A stretch of 64,000 bases of DNA, from contig NZ_JAFKCZ010000017.1 of assembly GCF_017255185.1 (NCBI RefSeq), forward strand, positions 39,737-103,736, written 5' to 3'. The notes under the pieces were generated by a model. That model searched no databases. It saw only the letters and a program-made list of their open reading frames with translations, and had not been told where the DNA came from. The number at the start of each line of letters is the position of its first letter. Within the stretch, counting starts at the first letter, position 1. Source of the DNA: Parahaliea mediterranea (GTDB taxonomy: Bacteria; Pseudomonadota; Gammaproteobacteria; Pseudomonadales; Halieaceae). Positions 41,660 through 51,804 of this stretch are shown one piece after another. Both the position numbers and the translations under genes were made by a program.

Positions 41660-42723
41660 GGCGTGTCGCTTTCCTCGCGGGTCGTGGTGAGTTCCAGTTG
41701 GCGCAGGGCCTCGCGGGCCAGTAGCGGCGCCAGCAGGATGCCGTGGCGATACAGCCCGTTGATGTACCAGGCGCCGCCGGGGTGGCGCCCGATGCGCGGG
41801 TGGTTGTCGGGTAGCGCGGGGCGGCAATGGGCGCGGGTCGCCACGATGCGGGCCTCGGCGAAACCCGGGTGCACGGAGTAGGCCGCGCTCAGCAGTTCGA
41901 GTGCCGAGCGGACGCTGATCGGCCCGGTGTCGTCCGATTCGATCTGGGTGGCGCCGATGACAAAGTGCTGCCGCGGGCGGGGCACGATGTACAGGGCGTA
42001 ACGCGGGTGCATCAACCTGACCAGCGCCGGCAAGTCGACCGCCGGCGCCCGCACCTCGACCAGTTCGCCGCGCACGCCGCGCAGTGTCGTTAGTTGTTCC
42101 CGCGCCCCAAGTCCCCGGCAATCGACGGTCGCGTCCGCGTAGACGGTGCCGTGGTCGGTGTCGATGTGCCGCGCGCCCAGCGCGAGCACCGTGGTATCGC
42201 CGCGCCAGTCGCAATCCGCGCGGCGCAGGTCCCGTTCGAGGCGCTCGAGTACCCGCCTGGGGGGAATGCTGGCTTCCTCGGGAAAATACAGCGCGCCGCC
42301 AAAACGCGACAGCGGCGCCAGTTCCGCGGCCAGGGCACTGGCCGACAGGCTGCGATAGGACTGGCCCTCGCGCAGCTCCAGCCGGGCGAGACGGCGCTGG
42401 AAATGCAGCAGCTGCTCGCGGTCCTGGGGGTGCGCGACAACCCAGCAGCCGCCGCGATTGAACTCGTGCGCGAGGCCGAGTGCGTCGGCAAAGGCGGGCC
42501 ACAGCGCCAGCGACGCCCGGCCCATGGCGAGCAGCTCCGGCGACACGTCCACCTCGGTGTTCGGTGTCAGCATGCCGGCGGCGGTCCAGGAGGCGCCATT
42601 ACCGCCGGGGTCGGAACCCCGGCCGGCGGTTTCGAGTAGCGTCACCCGGTGACCCTGGTTCAGGGACCACCAGGCGAGCGTGCGGCCCATGATGCCGGCG
42701 CCGGCAATGGCGATGTGGGACAC
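41656..42723 (-). CDS. thiO: Glycine oxidase
   Basis: FAD-dependent oxidase giving dehydroglycine for thiazole synthesis. It has 355 residues. The N-terminal FAD loop is [15 protein letters not shown], followed by VTLLE, and the body carries [12 protein letters not shown] and [14 protein letters not shown] near the C-terminus, characteristic of ThiO. Using ThiO rather than ThiH implies an aerobic, oxygen-dependent route. It lies 10 bases downstream of thiC. Confidence 0.92.
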   Translation of the reverse strand: MSHIAIAGAGIMGRTLAWWSLNQGHRVTLLETAGRGSDPGGNGASWTAAGMLTPNTEVDVSPELLAMGRASLALWPAFADALGLAHEFNRGGCWVVAHPQDREQLLHFQRRLARLELREGQSYRSLSASALAAELAPLSRFGGALYFPEEASIPPRRVLERLERDLRRADCDWRGDTTVLALGARHIDTDHGTVYADATVDCRGLGAREQLTTLRGVRGELVEVRAPAVDLPALVRLMHPRYALYIVPRPRQHFVIGATQIESDDTGPISVRSALELLSAAYSVHPGFAEARIVATRAHCRPALPDNHPRIGRHPGGAWYINGLYRHGILLAPLLAREALRQLELTTTREESDTP

Positions 42724-42733
42724 GGCGCGGCGC

Positions 42734-44500
<1,767 letters not shown>

Positions 44501-44611
44501 TCACCTTACGTTGTGTGTTGTCGATCAACGTAAGGGAAGCGAGATGCAAACAACCCGATCGGACGGGCACACCCACCTGCGGCGGGCACGACGGGTCTGG
44601 ATGTTTACTAT

Positions 44612-44698
44612 CACTCTTCCCTACGCCGGTACTAACCGGATCAGGTTCACGGGTCCGCTTGCGCGATCTCAGCTGCCTTGGCAGCACCCCGAGAGTTA
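44612..44698 (-). promoter_or_regulatory. TPP riboswitch (THI element)
   Basis: Read on the minus strand this has the conserved THI-box parts in order: CTCGGGGTGC, CAGCTGAGAT, ACCCGTGAACCTGATC and the closing TACCGGCGTAGGGAAG. It ends about 115 bases before the thiC ATG. The leader between would hold the terminator or ribosome-site sequestering element. It should lower thi expression when thiamine pyrophosphate is abundant. Confidence 0.95.
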
Positions 44699-44754
44699 CA
44701 GTGGCGAGGAGTATAGACAGTTGCCGGCGCGGGAATCAAGCCCCGCGGCGCGGC

Positions 44755-45153
44755 TCAACGCAGGCCGGTGACCAGCGTTTTTGCGTTCGGGTCGGGCAGT
44801 GACAGCGCACCCGACTCGAGCAATTCGCAGATGACGGCGCCCACGATTTTGCGTTGGGTGTGATTGCGCAGCGCCGTCGGGTTTTGCATTTTGCATTCGC
44901 CCCGGTTGACCGCGAGTTTCACTGAGGTGGAGCGCTCCTCGAGAATGAGGCTCCACAAGTTGGCGTTTTCCTCGCTGAGCCAGCTGCGCGCCGAGGTGTT
45001 GTCGCCCTGGAATATCGGGCTGGTAAGGCGGATGAAGGCCGTGTTGCGTTGCGTCAGGTTATCCACCAGCCAGCGAGCGCAAGCCTCGCAGTCCGGGTGA
45101 TCGAAGGGGAGGGGGGCGTCTTCGCCCAATTGCCAATCAAAGCTGGGTTCCAT
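44755..45153 (-). CDS. Hypothetical protein, 132 aa
   Basis: I do not recognise this protein. It has no signal peptide or membrane helix. The N-terminus is acidic (MEPSFDWQLGEDAPLPF) with a CEAC Cys pair at ~24-27, and the sequence is otherwise mixed. It ends about 50 bases upstream of the TPP riboswitch on the same strand, and its start is preceded by a 231-base gap. Base and codon use are somewhat less GC-rich than the neighbours, and it lacks the Arg/Ala/Gly-rich look of a shadow frame, so it is probably a real gene. Confidence 0.6.
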   Translation of the reverse strand: MEPSFDWQLGEDAPLPFDHPDCEACARWLVDNLTQRNTAFIRLTSPIFQGDNTSARSWLSEENANLWSLILEERSTSVKLAVNRGECKMQNPTALRNHTQRKIVGAVICELLESGALSLPDPNAKTLVTGLR

Positions 45154-45384
45154 GGTTCAGTGCTGCGCCGGTGGTTCGTCGGGCGGTCCGCCCATCGCGC
45201 GGCGGCCATCGAGCGGATACTAGCGGCAAGCGCGCATGTGCTCCAGTGTTTGCACAGGGGCCGTGTGAATTTATTTAACGCCCGGCAAAACCCCGGTAAA
45301 AACAGCACAAAATGCACAGTTGTCGCTAAGGTTTCGCGCGCCACGGCCGATACCGGTGGCGCAGTTGCGCCCTCTGTCGGCGGC

Positions 45385-46368
45385 TCAGGGCAGCAGCACC
45401 GCGGCGCCGTTGAGCGCGCCCCGGCGCAGGTCCGCCAGGGCCCGGTTGGCCTCCGCCAGGGGGTAGGTGCGGGTGTGCGTGGCGACACGCGCCTGGCGGG
45501 CCAGCGGGAAAAATTCCCGGGCGTCTTCCCGGGTCAGGTTGGCCACCGATACCAGCTCGCGCTCCTGCCACAGCAGCGCGTAGGGAAAGGCCGGAATATC
45601 GCTCATGTGGATGCCGCCGCAGACCACGCGGCCGCCCTTGCGCACTGCGCGCAGGGCCGCCGGCACCAGGCTGCCAACGGGCGCGAAGATAATGGCCGCG
45701 TCCAGCGCCCGGGGCGGCGGCTCGTCGGCCCCGCCCGCCCAGCTCGCGCCGAGGTCGCGGGCGAAGCGCTGCGCCGCCGTGTCCCCCGGGCGCGAGAACG
45801 CGTAGACCTCGCGCCCCTGCCAGGCGCAGACCTGGGCCAGGATATGGGCCGCCGCGCCGAAGCCGTACAGGCCCAGGCGGGCGGCATCGCCGGCCTTCTT
45901 CAGGCAGCGCCAGCCGATCAGGCCGGCGCAGAGCAGGGGGGCGGTGGCCACCGGATCGGCGTGATCCTCGAGCGCGAAGGCATAGCGGGCATCGGCAATG
46001 GTGTGGCTGGCAAAGCCGCCGTCGCGGGTATAGCCGGTGAACAGGGGAGCGTCGCAGAGGTTCTCGCGGCCCTGCAGGCAGTAGTCGCAGCGGCCGCAGG
46101 TATGGCCCAGCCAGGGAACGCCCACCAGTTGCCCCGGGCGCAGGTCGCGCACGCCGGCACCCAGCGCGTCCACCTTGCCCACGATCTCGTGCCCGGGCAC
46201 CACCGGGTGGCCGGGGAAGGGCAGGTCGCCGTCCACCACGTGCAAGTCGGTGCGGCACACGGCGCAGGCCGCCACCGCGACCCGGACTTCACCCTCTCCG
46301 GGCGCGGGGTCGGGGCGCTCCTCCATGGCCAGGGGCTCGCCCGGCGCCGCGAGGACCATGGCGCGCAT
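45385..46368 (-). CDS. Zinc-dependent alcohol dehydrogenase
   Basis: A 327-residue medium-chain dehydrogenase. The catalytic-zinc Cys is in AVCRTDLHVVDGD, GHEIVGKVDALG carries the His-Glu, and the structural zinc cluster is CGRCDYCLQGRENLC. The cofactor domain has LYGFGAAAHIL. It resembles the group annotated as zinc-binding alcohol dehydrogenase family (AdhP-like). ATG 46368 is used; an in-frame ATG 9 bases later is the alternative. It lies 8 bases downstream of the small gene at 46377-46586. Confidence 0.88.
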   Translation of the reverse strand: MRAMVLAAPGEPLAMEERPDPAPGEGEVRVAVAACAVCRTDLHVVDGDLPFPGHPVVPGHEIVGKVDALGAGVRDLRPGQLVGVPWLGHTCGRCDYCLQGRENLCDAPLFTGYTRDGGFASHTIADARYAFALEDHADPVATAPLLCAGLIGWRCLKKAGDAARLGLYGFGAAAHILAQVCAWQGREVYAFSRPGDTAAQRFARDLGASWAGGADEPPPRALDAAIIFAPVGSLVPAALRAVRKGGRVVCGGIHMSDIPAFPYALLWQERELVSVANLTREDAREFFPLARQARVATHTRTYPLAEANRALADLRRGALNGAAVLLP

Positions 46369-46376
46369 GGCCCGGC

Positions 46377-46586
46377 TCAGCGCTCCCGGTAGTCGGGGTC
46401 GGTCCAGCAGCGGGGCAGGGGCTCGCCGGAGAGAAACACCAGGTCGCTCTTGGCGATGGGTTCCGGGTCCTGCTCCTCCTCGCCGACCTGGTCGCGGGCC
46501 AGGATCTTGTCGTGGAAAATGCTGAAAAGCTGCTCTGGGTCCACCACCGCCACAATGTGGCCAGAGGATCGCTGCCGCAAAAACAT
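46377..46586 (-). CDS. Small conserved-looking acetyltransferase-associated protein, 69 aa
   Basis: A soluble 69-residue protein (MFLRQRSSGHIVAVVDPEQLF start; ...GEEEQDPEPIAKSDLVFLSGEPLPRCW... end). I do not assign a function. It has an acidic middle (EEEQDPEP) and no membrane segment. It is separated by only 8 bases from the dehydrogenase, so the two likely form one transcript. Its coding character is better than that of overlapping frames. Confidence 0.6.
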   Translation of the reverse strand: MFLRQRSSGHIVAVVDPEQLFSIFHDKILARDQVGEEEQDPEPIAKSDLVFLSGEPLPRCWTDPDYRER

Positions 46587-46892
46587 CGACGTCTCCCTTT
46601 GGGTGTTGTTGGAACATCGCCGTGGGTTGGCTTGTAGTTTGCGTCGCCAGTTGATTCCAATTGAGTATAGTCCAGGGCTGTCTCCCCGGCGGCTCCAGGG
46701 AGCTTGTCAGCTTCCTTTACACCATCGCCGGACGGCCCCTGGCGGATGCGTTGTCCCTCTCGTTAACCCCCTGTATTTACTAGAGTATTGGAATGTTGGA
46801 TTGCAGATTGCAGGAGTCGAGGTTTTGGCAATAGTCGGGCCCGCCGTCGGCGGCGTTCGACAGGTGTTTCGGGGTGAAGGTAGGTGAGGGTA
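46587..46892. other. Divergent intergenic region upstream of the kelch protein
   Basis: A 306-base gap with no gene I can support. It must hold the promoters for the small gene/dehydrogenase (minus) and the large secreted protein (plus), but no -35/-10 pair stood out. AT-richer stretches lie at 46660-46680 and 46765-46800. Confidence 0.5.
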
Positions 46893-49800
46893 ATGGCCAG
46901 GTGGGTGAAGGCAGTTTTGCGGGGTCTGTTGGTGCTGGCGCTGCCGCCGGTGCTGCTGGCGGATGTTCATGACCGGACTGCGGCGGCACCGCAAACAGAC
47001 AGCTTTGTCGTCGACCTCGAGGCGCTGGGCGAGCTGGACGCGAAGGGGTTTCACGCCGCCACGGCCTATCGCCAGCACGGCGCCAGCGCCTACCTGAGCG
47101 ACGGGGCCGGCGCCGCCGAATTGAAGTTCAACACCCGGCTGTCCAGTCAGGGTTACTACCGGATCCATGCCTGGTGGCCGCAAGTCGCGGCCCCGGCGGC
47201 GGGAGAGCTCCGCTACCGTATCAGCCACGACGGTGGCGACACCGTTGTCGTGCGATCCCAACAAGGCAGCGCGGGACAGTGGAACCTGCTGGGCGAGTTC
47301 GCCCTGTTTTCGCGTGATTCGGTGCGCATCCGGGTACAGGCGGAGGTCGGTTCCGCGGTGGCTGTGGATGCCTTCCGCTTTGAGTATGTCGGTACCGCGG
47401 CCAGCGCGCCGCAAGTGACCACCACCGCCCTGGCGATTGGCCGTGTGGGAGAGCAGTACCGGGAATCGCTCCTGGCCCGTGGTGGGGCGGGGGACTACAC
47501 CTGGCAGCTGCTTGCACCGTTGCCCGCGGGCCTGGCCTTGGATGCCAACACCGGGGAGATCAGTGGCACGCCCCGGGAATCCGGGGTGTTCCAACTAATG
47601 CTCTATCTGCGCGACAGGGACGGCGCCACGGCGTCGGCCGAGCTGGAGTTGCGCGTCGAGGCGGCAACCGACGGCGATCCGGCGCTTTCCCGCCCGGTCC
47701 CGCGGTCCCTGGCGAGGGCCGCGTCCACCACTGCCAACGCGGTGTCGGAGTCATTGCTCGATGTCGTCGCCGCGATGCCGGAAGGCAGCTGGAGAAAGCT
47801 CAATGAAAACCTGTTTTCGGATGTTTGGTCGCCGGCGGCACTGAGGCCGCTCAACAAGCGCAGCAACCCCAGGCCGGAGAAAATCATCGTTGCCTGGAGC
47901 AGCTTCGCCTGGGATTTCCTGGGCGGCAGGCTGTTCCTCTACGGGGGTGGCCACGCGAATTACAGCGGCAACGATGTCTACTTCTGGCGCGCCGCGACCC
48001 GGCGCTGGGAGCGGGCCTCCCTGCCCAGTGAAATCGTGCAGGACGACTTTGGCAACTGGCGCGCAATCGATGGTGTGTTCAATGCGCCCAGTTCGGCGCA
48101 TACCTACGACAACAGCGTTTTCCTGCCGGTTTCCGGCCAGTTTCTCACCTATGGAGGGGCCGCCTACAACAATGGCGGCGCCTTCATGTACCAGCCGGAC
48201 GCCAATACCGAGCGGCCCACGGGGCCCTATGTGTTTGACCCCGCGAAGGCGGACGGCGACAAGGTGGGCGGCACGACGGGCTCGCATGTCCAGCGCAACG
48301 GCCCCTACCCGGAAATTGGCGGCGGGGAGATGTGGTCCAACCGGGATATCTACGGCAACATCGCGGGCAATCCGCCGCTGCCGACCAACTTTGTCCAGGG
48401 CACGACCGCGACAACCATAGAGGCGGGCAGGGACGTGGTGTATGTCATGGCCCGTTCCGGTGGCACGGCGCGCCAGCTGTATAAACACACGATCCACGAT
48501 ATCAACGATCCATCGCGGGACACCTGGGAGCAGGTGGGGCGGTATTTCAATGGCTTCAACCAGCAGGGCGGTGGCGCGTACAGCGGTGTACTCAACGCCT
48601 ATGTCGCCACGGCCGGTACCCAGTTCCTCTACTGGGATCTGAGCACGCCGGGGGAGCAAAACAACAACCAGTTATTCGTGCCCGAGGATGCGTCGGGGGA
48701 GTTCGAGTCCTCGCAGTTGTATGGCTTTGACTATTATCCCGGGGGAAACGCCTTTTATCTGTGGGGAGGTTACGGCGAGGTATGGCGCCTGGAGCCGCCT
48801 CCGGTGTTGTCCAGCTCGGGCTGGGCGATTTTCCGCGAAACCAGCGGCGGGGTGCCCGAGCCCCAGAAGGGGCCGGGCACCGGCATTCTTGGCAAGTGGG
48901 AGTTTGCCCCGGACCTCAACGCCTTTCTCGCGCTGGAGGATGCGCAGGAAGGCAACATCTGGCTCTACAAGCCCCAGGGCTGGGTTGAGCCGTCGCTCGA
49001 GCAGAACCTGCCGCCGCAAGTGGTCATTCTGGGGCCCGCCCCGGGAACGCAGTTCAGCGCGGGAGATACTGTTGTTATCGAGGCGGACGCCACGGACCAG
49101 GACGGCAGCATCGAGCGCGTGCTGTTCTACAGCGGCGCCCTGCAGATCGGCCAGGACGCGAGCCCGCCCTATAGCCTGGCCTGGGAAAACGTGCCGGCCG
49201 GCGAGCACGAGCTGTCCGCGCGGGCGGTCGATGACGCCGGCGCGACGGGGGTCAGTCCCCCGGTATCCATTACCGCCGTTGCCAGCGGTAACCAGCCGCC
49301 CGCGGTGGCGATTACAGCCCCGCCCGATGGCGACGTGGTGCCGGAGGGGCAGGCGCTGACGATCACGGTCGATGCCAGCGACCCCGATGGCAGCGTGACA
49401 TCGGTGGAGATTTACGCGAACGATGAACTGCTCGCGGCACTTGGCGCGCCGCCGTATTCCGTGGAATGGCTGGGCGCGGAGCCGGGGGTGCACATGCTGA
49501 CCGCGGTGGCCGGGGACAACGAGGGCGGCAGCAGCGTTTCCCTGCCGGTGCAGGTTACGGTCGAGGCAGTGAACCTGCCGCCGGATGTCGTGCTGACCGC
49601 GCCGGTCAACGGCGCCAGCTTCGACGAAGGGGATTCCGTGTCGCTGCAGGCGGAGGCGTCGGACAGCGACGGGAACGTGGCGCGGGTGGTGTTTTTCGTC
49701 AACGGTGTCGAACTCGCCGGGGACAGCGAGGCGCCCTACGGCGCCGACTGGGTCGATGTGCGGGCCGGGAGCTACAGCTTGCAGGCACGGGCGGAGGACG

Positions 49801-51584
49801 ACGAAGGCGCGCTGTCGTGGTCGGCCCCGGTTGCCGTTCAGGTCAACAGTGCCGATGGCTCGGTGGAAGTCACCCTGCAGGACGGCGTCGGCGGCTACGC
49901 GGGTACCCGCGACACCTATTTGTCGCGATTCTACAGTTCCTCCACCCTGGGAGGGCGGGACCGGCTGCAGGAGGACGAGGGCACTTACGCCGTGCTCCTG
50001 GGTTTCGCGATTTTTCACTCGGAAGGTGGCCCGGTACCGGACGGGGCCGCGATCCAGTCGGCCTCGCTGTCACTCTACAAGTATTCATCCTACGACCACG
50101 ATTACCAGTGGCACCGGCTGCTGCTGCCGTGGAGCGAGGAGGGCGCCAGCTGGAGCGAGCGCCTGCCGGGGCTTCCCTGGGCCGATGCCGGCGCCGCCGC
50201 GCCGGGACAGGATTACCAGGTGGTCGCCGATGGCGGTGGCGGTGTCGGCTGGTCGTCGGGCTGGCTGTCGATTGACGTCACTCCGGGGGTGCGGGCCATG
50301 AGCCAGGGCGAAGCGAACCACGGTTGGCGCCTGCTGCCGGTGGGCGGCAACGGCAACCGCAAGCGCTTCCATAGCCGTGAAACCAGTGAATCGCCGGCCC
50401 TGAGACCCCGCCTGGTGGTGCGCTACGCCGCCGACGGCGTGAATCTGCCCCCCGCGGTGACGCTGTCGGAGCCCGTGGATGGCGCGGTCTACAACGAAAT
50501 GGACGATATCCCGCTGACCGCGCTGGCCAGCGACCCGGACGGCAGCGTGGCGAGGGTGGTTTTCTACAGTGGCGGAGTCGTACTCGGCGAGGCGCTCGCG
50601 CCGCCCTATGCCATGCTGTGGCGGGACGCGCCCGCGGGTACCCACAACCTGCGCGCCGAAGTGATCGACGATGGCGGCGCCAGCACGATGTCCGAGACGG
50701 TGACGGTCACGGTTCAAAGCACCAACCTCGCCCCCGAGGTCTCCCTGACGGCGCCGGCCGATGGCGCGAATTACATCGCCGGCGACACCGTGAGCCTGCA
50801 GGCGACGGCGGCCGATGCCGATGGCAGCGTGACCCGGGTGGTGTTCTATCAGGATGAAGAGGTGCTGGCCGAGGATACCAGCGCCCCCTATGCCTATGAC
50901 TGGACCGGCGTGCCCCCCGGCAGTTACACCCTCAGTGCCCGTGCAGAGGACGATGACGGCGCGCAGTCCGTCTCGGCCGCGGTTTCGATCACGGTCCAGA
51001 CGGACGGTAGCATGGTGGAGCTTGTCCTTCAGGACGGGGTGTCCGGCTACGCCGGTACGCGCGACACCTACCTCTCGCGCTGGCACCGCGGTAGCAGTCT
51101 CGGCGGGCAGGCACGCTTGCAGGAAGACGAAGGCAGCTACGCCATGCTGATGCAATTCGCCATATTCCAGTCGGAGGGCGGGCCGGTACCGGATGGCGTA
51201 ACGATCGAGTCCGCGACGCTGTCGCTGTACAAGTACACGGCCTATGACCATGTCTACCAGGCACACCCGCTGCTCGCTCCCTGGAGCGAAGAGGAAACCA
51301 CCTGGGACGAGCGCCTGCCCGGATCGCCCTGGGCGGCCAGCGGCGCCGCGGCGAACGGCGACGACTACGCCAGTGATCCCGATGGCAGTGGCGGCGTCGG
51401 TTGGTCGCCGGGGTGGTTGTCGATCGACGTGACAGCGGGTGTTCAGGCGATCAGCCAGGGGGCGTCGAACCACGGCTGGCGCCTGGTACCCGTTGCCGGC
51501 AATGGCAATCGTAAGCGCTATTACAGTCGCGAAACCTTCGAGGACACCACTCTCAGGCCGAAACTGCACATCATGTATCGCTAG
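46893..51584 (+). CDS. Large secreted kelch / Ig-like / DNRLRE repeat protein
   Basis: A 1563-residue secreted protein. Signal peptide ~1-23; a golvesin/CBM-like beta domain ~35-165 (YYRIHAWWP); a putative-Ig (He_PIG-like) domain ~175-255. A galactose-oxidase/kelch-like propeller spans ~290-640 (GGRLFLYGGGHANYSGND, MYQPDANT). It is followed by Ig-like domains at ~704, 799, 893, 1184 and 1278, and two DNRLRE-type domains at ~988-1179 and ~1371-1563. The Ig-plus-DNRLRE blocks are a tandem duplication. A role in carbohydrate binding or surface adhesion is inferred from domains; no catalytic copper site was confirmed. ATG 46893 with GAGGG is preferred over GTG 46884. Confidence 0.85.
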   Translation: MARWVKAVLRGLLVLALPPVLLADVHDRTAAAPQTDSFVVDLEALGELDAKGFHAATAYRQHGASAYLSDGAGAAELKFNTRLSSQGYYRIHAWWPQVAAPAAGELRYRISHDGGDTVVVRSQQGSAGQWNLLGEFALFSRDSVRIRVQAEVGSAVAVDAFRFEYVGTAASAPQVTTTALAIGRVGEQYRESLLARGGAGDYTWQLLAPLPAGLALDANTGEISGTPRESGVFQLMLYLRDRDGATASAELELRVEAATDGDPALSRPVPRSLARAASTTANAVSESLLDVVAAMPEGSWRKLNENLFSDVWSPAALRPLNKRSNPRPEKIIVAWSSFAWDFLGGRLFLYGGGHANYSGNDVYFWRAATRRWERASLPSEIVQDDFGNWRAIDGVFNAPSSAHTYDNSVFLPVSGQFLTYGGAAYNNGGAFMYQPDANTERPTGPYVFDPAKADGDKVGGTTGSHVQRNGPYPEIGGGEMWSNRDIYGNIAGNPPLPTNFVQGTTATTIEAGRDVVYVMARSGGTARQLYKHTIHDINDPSRDTWEQVGRYFNGFNQQGGGAYSGVLNAYVATAGTQFLYWDLSTPGEQNNNQLFVPEDASGEFESSQLYGFDYYPGGNAFYLWGGYGEVWRLEPPPVLSSSGWAIFRETSGGVPEPQKGPGTGILGKWEFAPDLNAFLALEDAQEGNIWLYKPQGWVEPSLEQNLPPQVVILGPAPGTQFSAGDTVVIEADATDQDGSIERVLFYSGALQIGQDASPPYSLAWENVPAGEHELSARAVDDAGATGVSPPVSITAVASGNQPPAVAITAPPDGDVVPEGQALTITVDASDPDGSVTSVEIYANDELLAALGAPPYSVEWLGAEPGVHMLTAVAGDNEGGSSVSLPVQVTVEAVNLPPDVVLTAPVNGASFDEGDSVSLQAEASDSDGNVARVVFFVNGVELAGDSEAPYGADWVDVRAGSYSLQARAEDDEGALSWSAPVAVQVNSADGSVEVTLQDGVGGYAGTRDTYLSRFYSSSTLGGRDRLQEDEGTYAVLLGFAIFHSEGGPVPDGAAIQSASLSLYKYSSYDHDYQWHRLLLPWSEEGASWSERLPGLPWADAGAAAPGQDYQVVADGGGGVGWSSGWLSIDVTPGVRAMSQGEANHGWRLLPVGGNGNRKRFHSRETSESPALRPRLVVRYAADGVNLPPAVTLSEPVDGAVYNEMDDIPLTALASDPDGSVARVVFYSGGVVLGEALAPPYAMLWRDAPAGTHNLRAEVIDDGGASTMSETVTVTVQSTNLAPEVSLTAPADGANYIAGDTVSLQATAADADGSVTRVVFYQDEEVLAEDTSAPYAYDWTGVPPGSYTLSARAEDDDGAQSVSAAVSITVQTDGSMVELVLQDGVSGYAGTRDTYLSRWHRGSSLGGQARLQEDEGSYAMLMQFAIFQSEGGPVPDGVTIESATLSLYKYTAYDHVYQAHPLLAPWSEEETTWDERLPGSPWAASGAAANGDDYASDPDGSGGVGWSPGWLSIDVTAGVQAISQGASNHGWRLVPVAGNGNRKRYYSRETFEDTTLRPKLHIMYR
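49857..51584 (+). repeat. Tandemly duplicated Ig-DNRLRE coding module
   Basis: The DNRLRE copies (49857-50436 and 51006-51584) encode the same landmarks in the same order: LQDGV, GYAGTRDTYLSR, RLQEDEG, SEGGPVPDG, SLSLYKY, GWLSIDV, NHGWRL and GNGNRKR. Each is preceded by Ig-like domains starting NLPP or NLAP. Divergence between copies is moderate, so the duplication is not recent. Confidence 0.85.
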
Positions 51585-51804
51585 TCGTCCGGCCCGGGTC
51601 CGGCATCGCCCTGGGCCTGCCGGTGGGGCCGGTTGTGCCGCGAGCGCGCCGGTTTCCCGCGGCCCGCAGTCCATGCCGGGCCAGGAGCCTGTGCTTCCGC
51701 TGTTGCTCCTGTTAGTCTCTGGGGCGCCAAGCCGCGCCCCGGCGCGCTGGTTTCGAGCGATATGCGGAGAAAAAACGATGAGGCTTGCCCAGGGAGAGGT
51801 GTTG

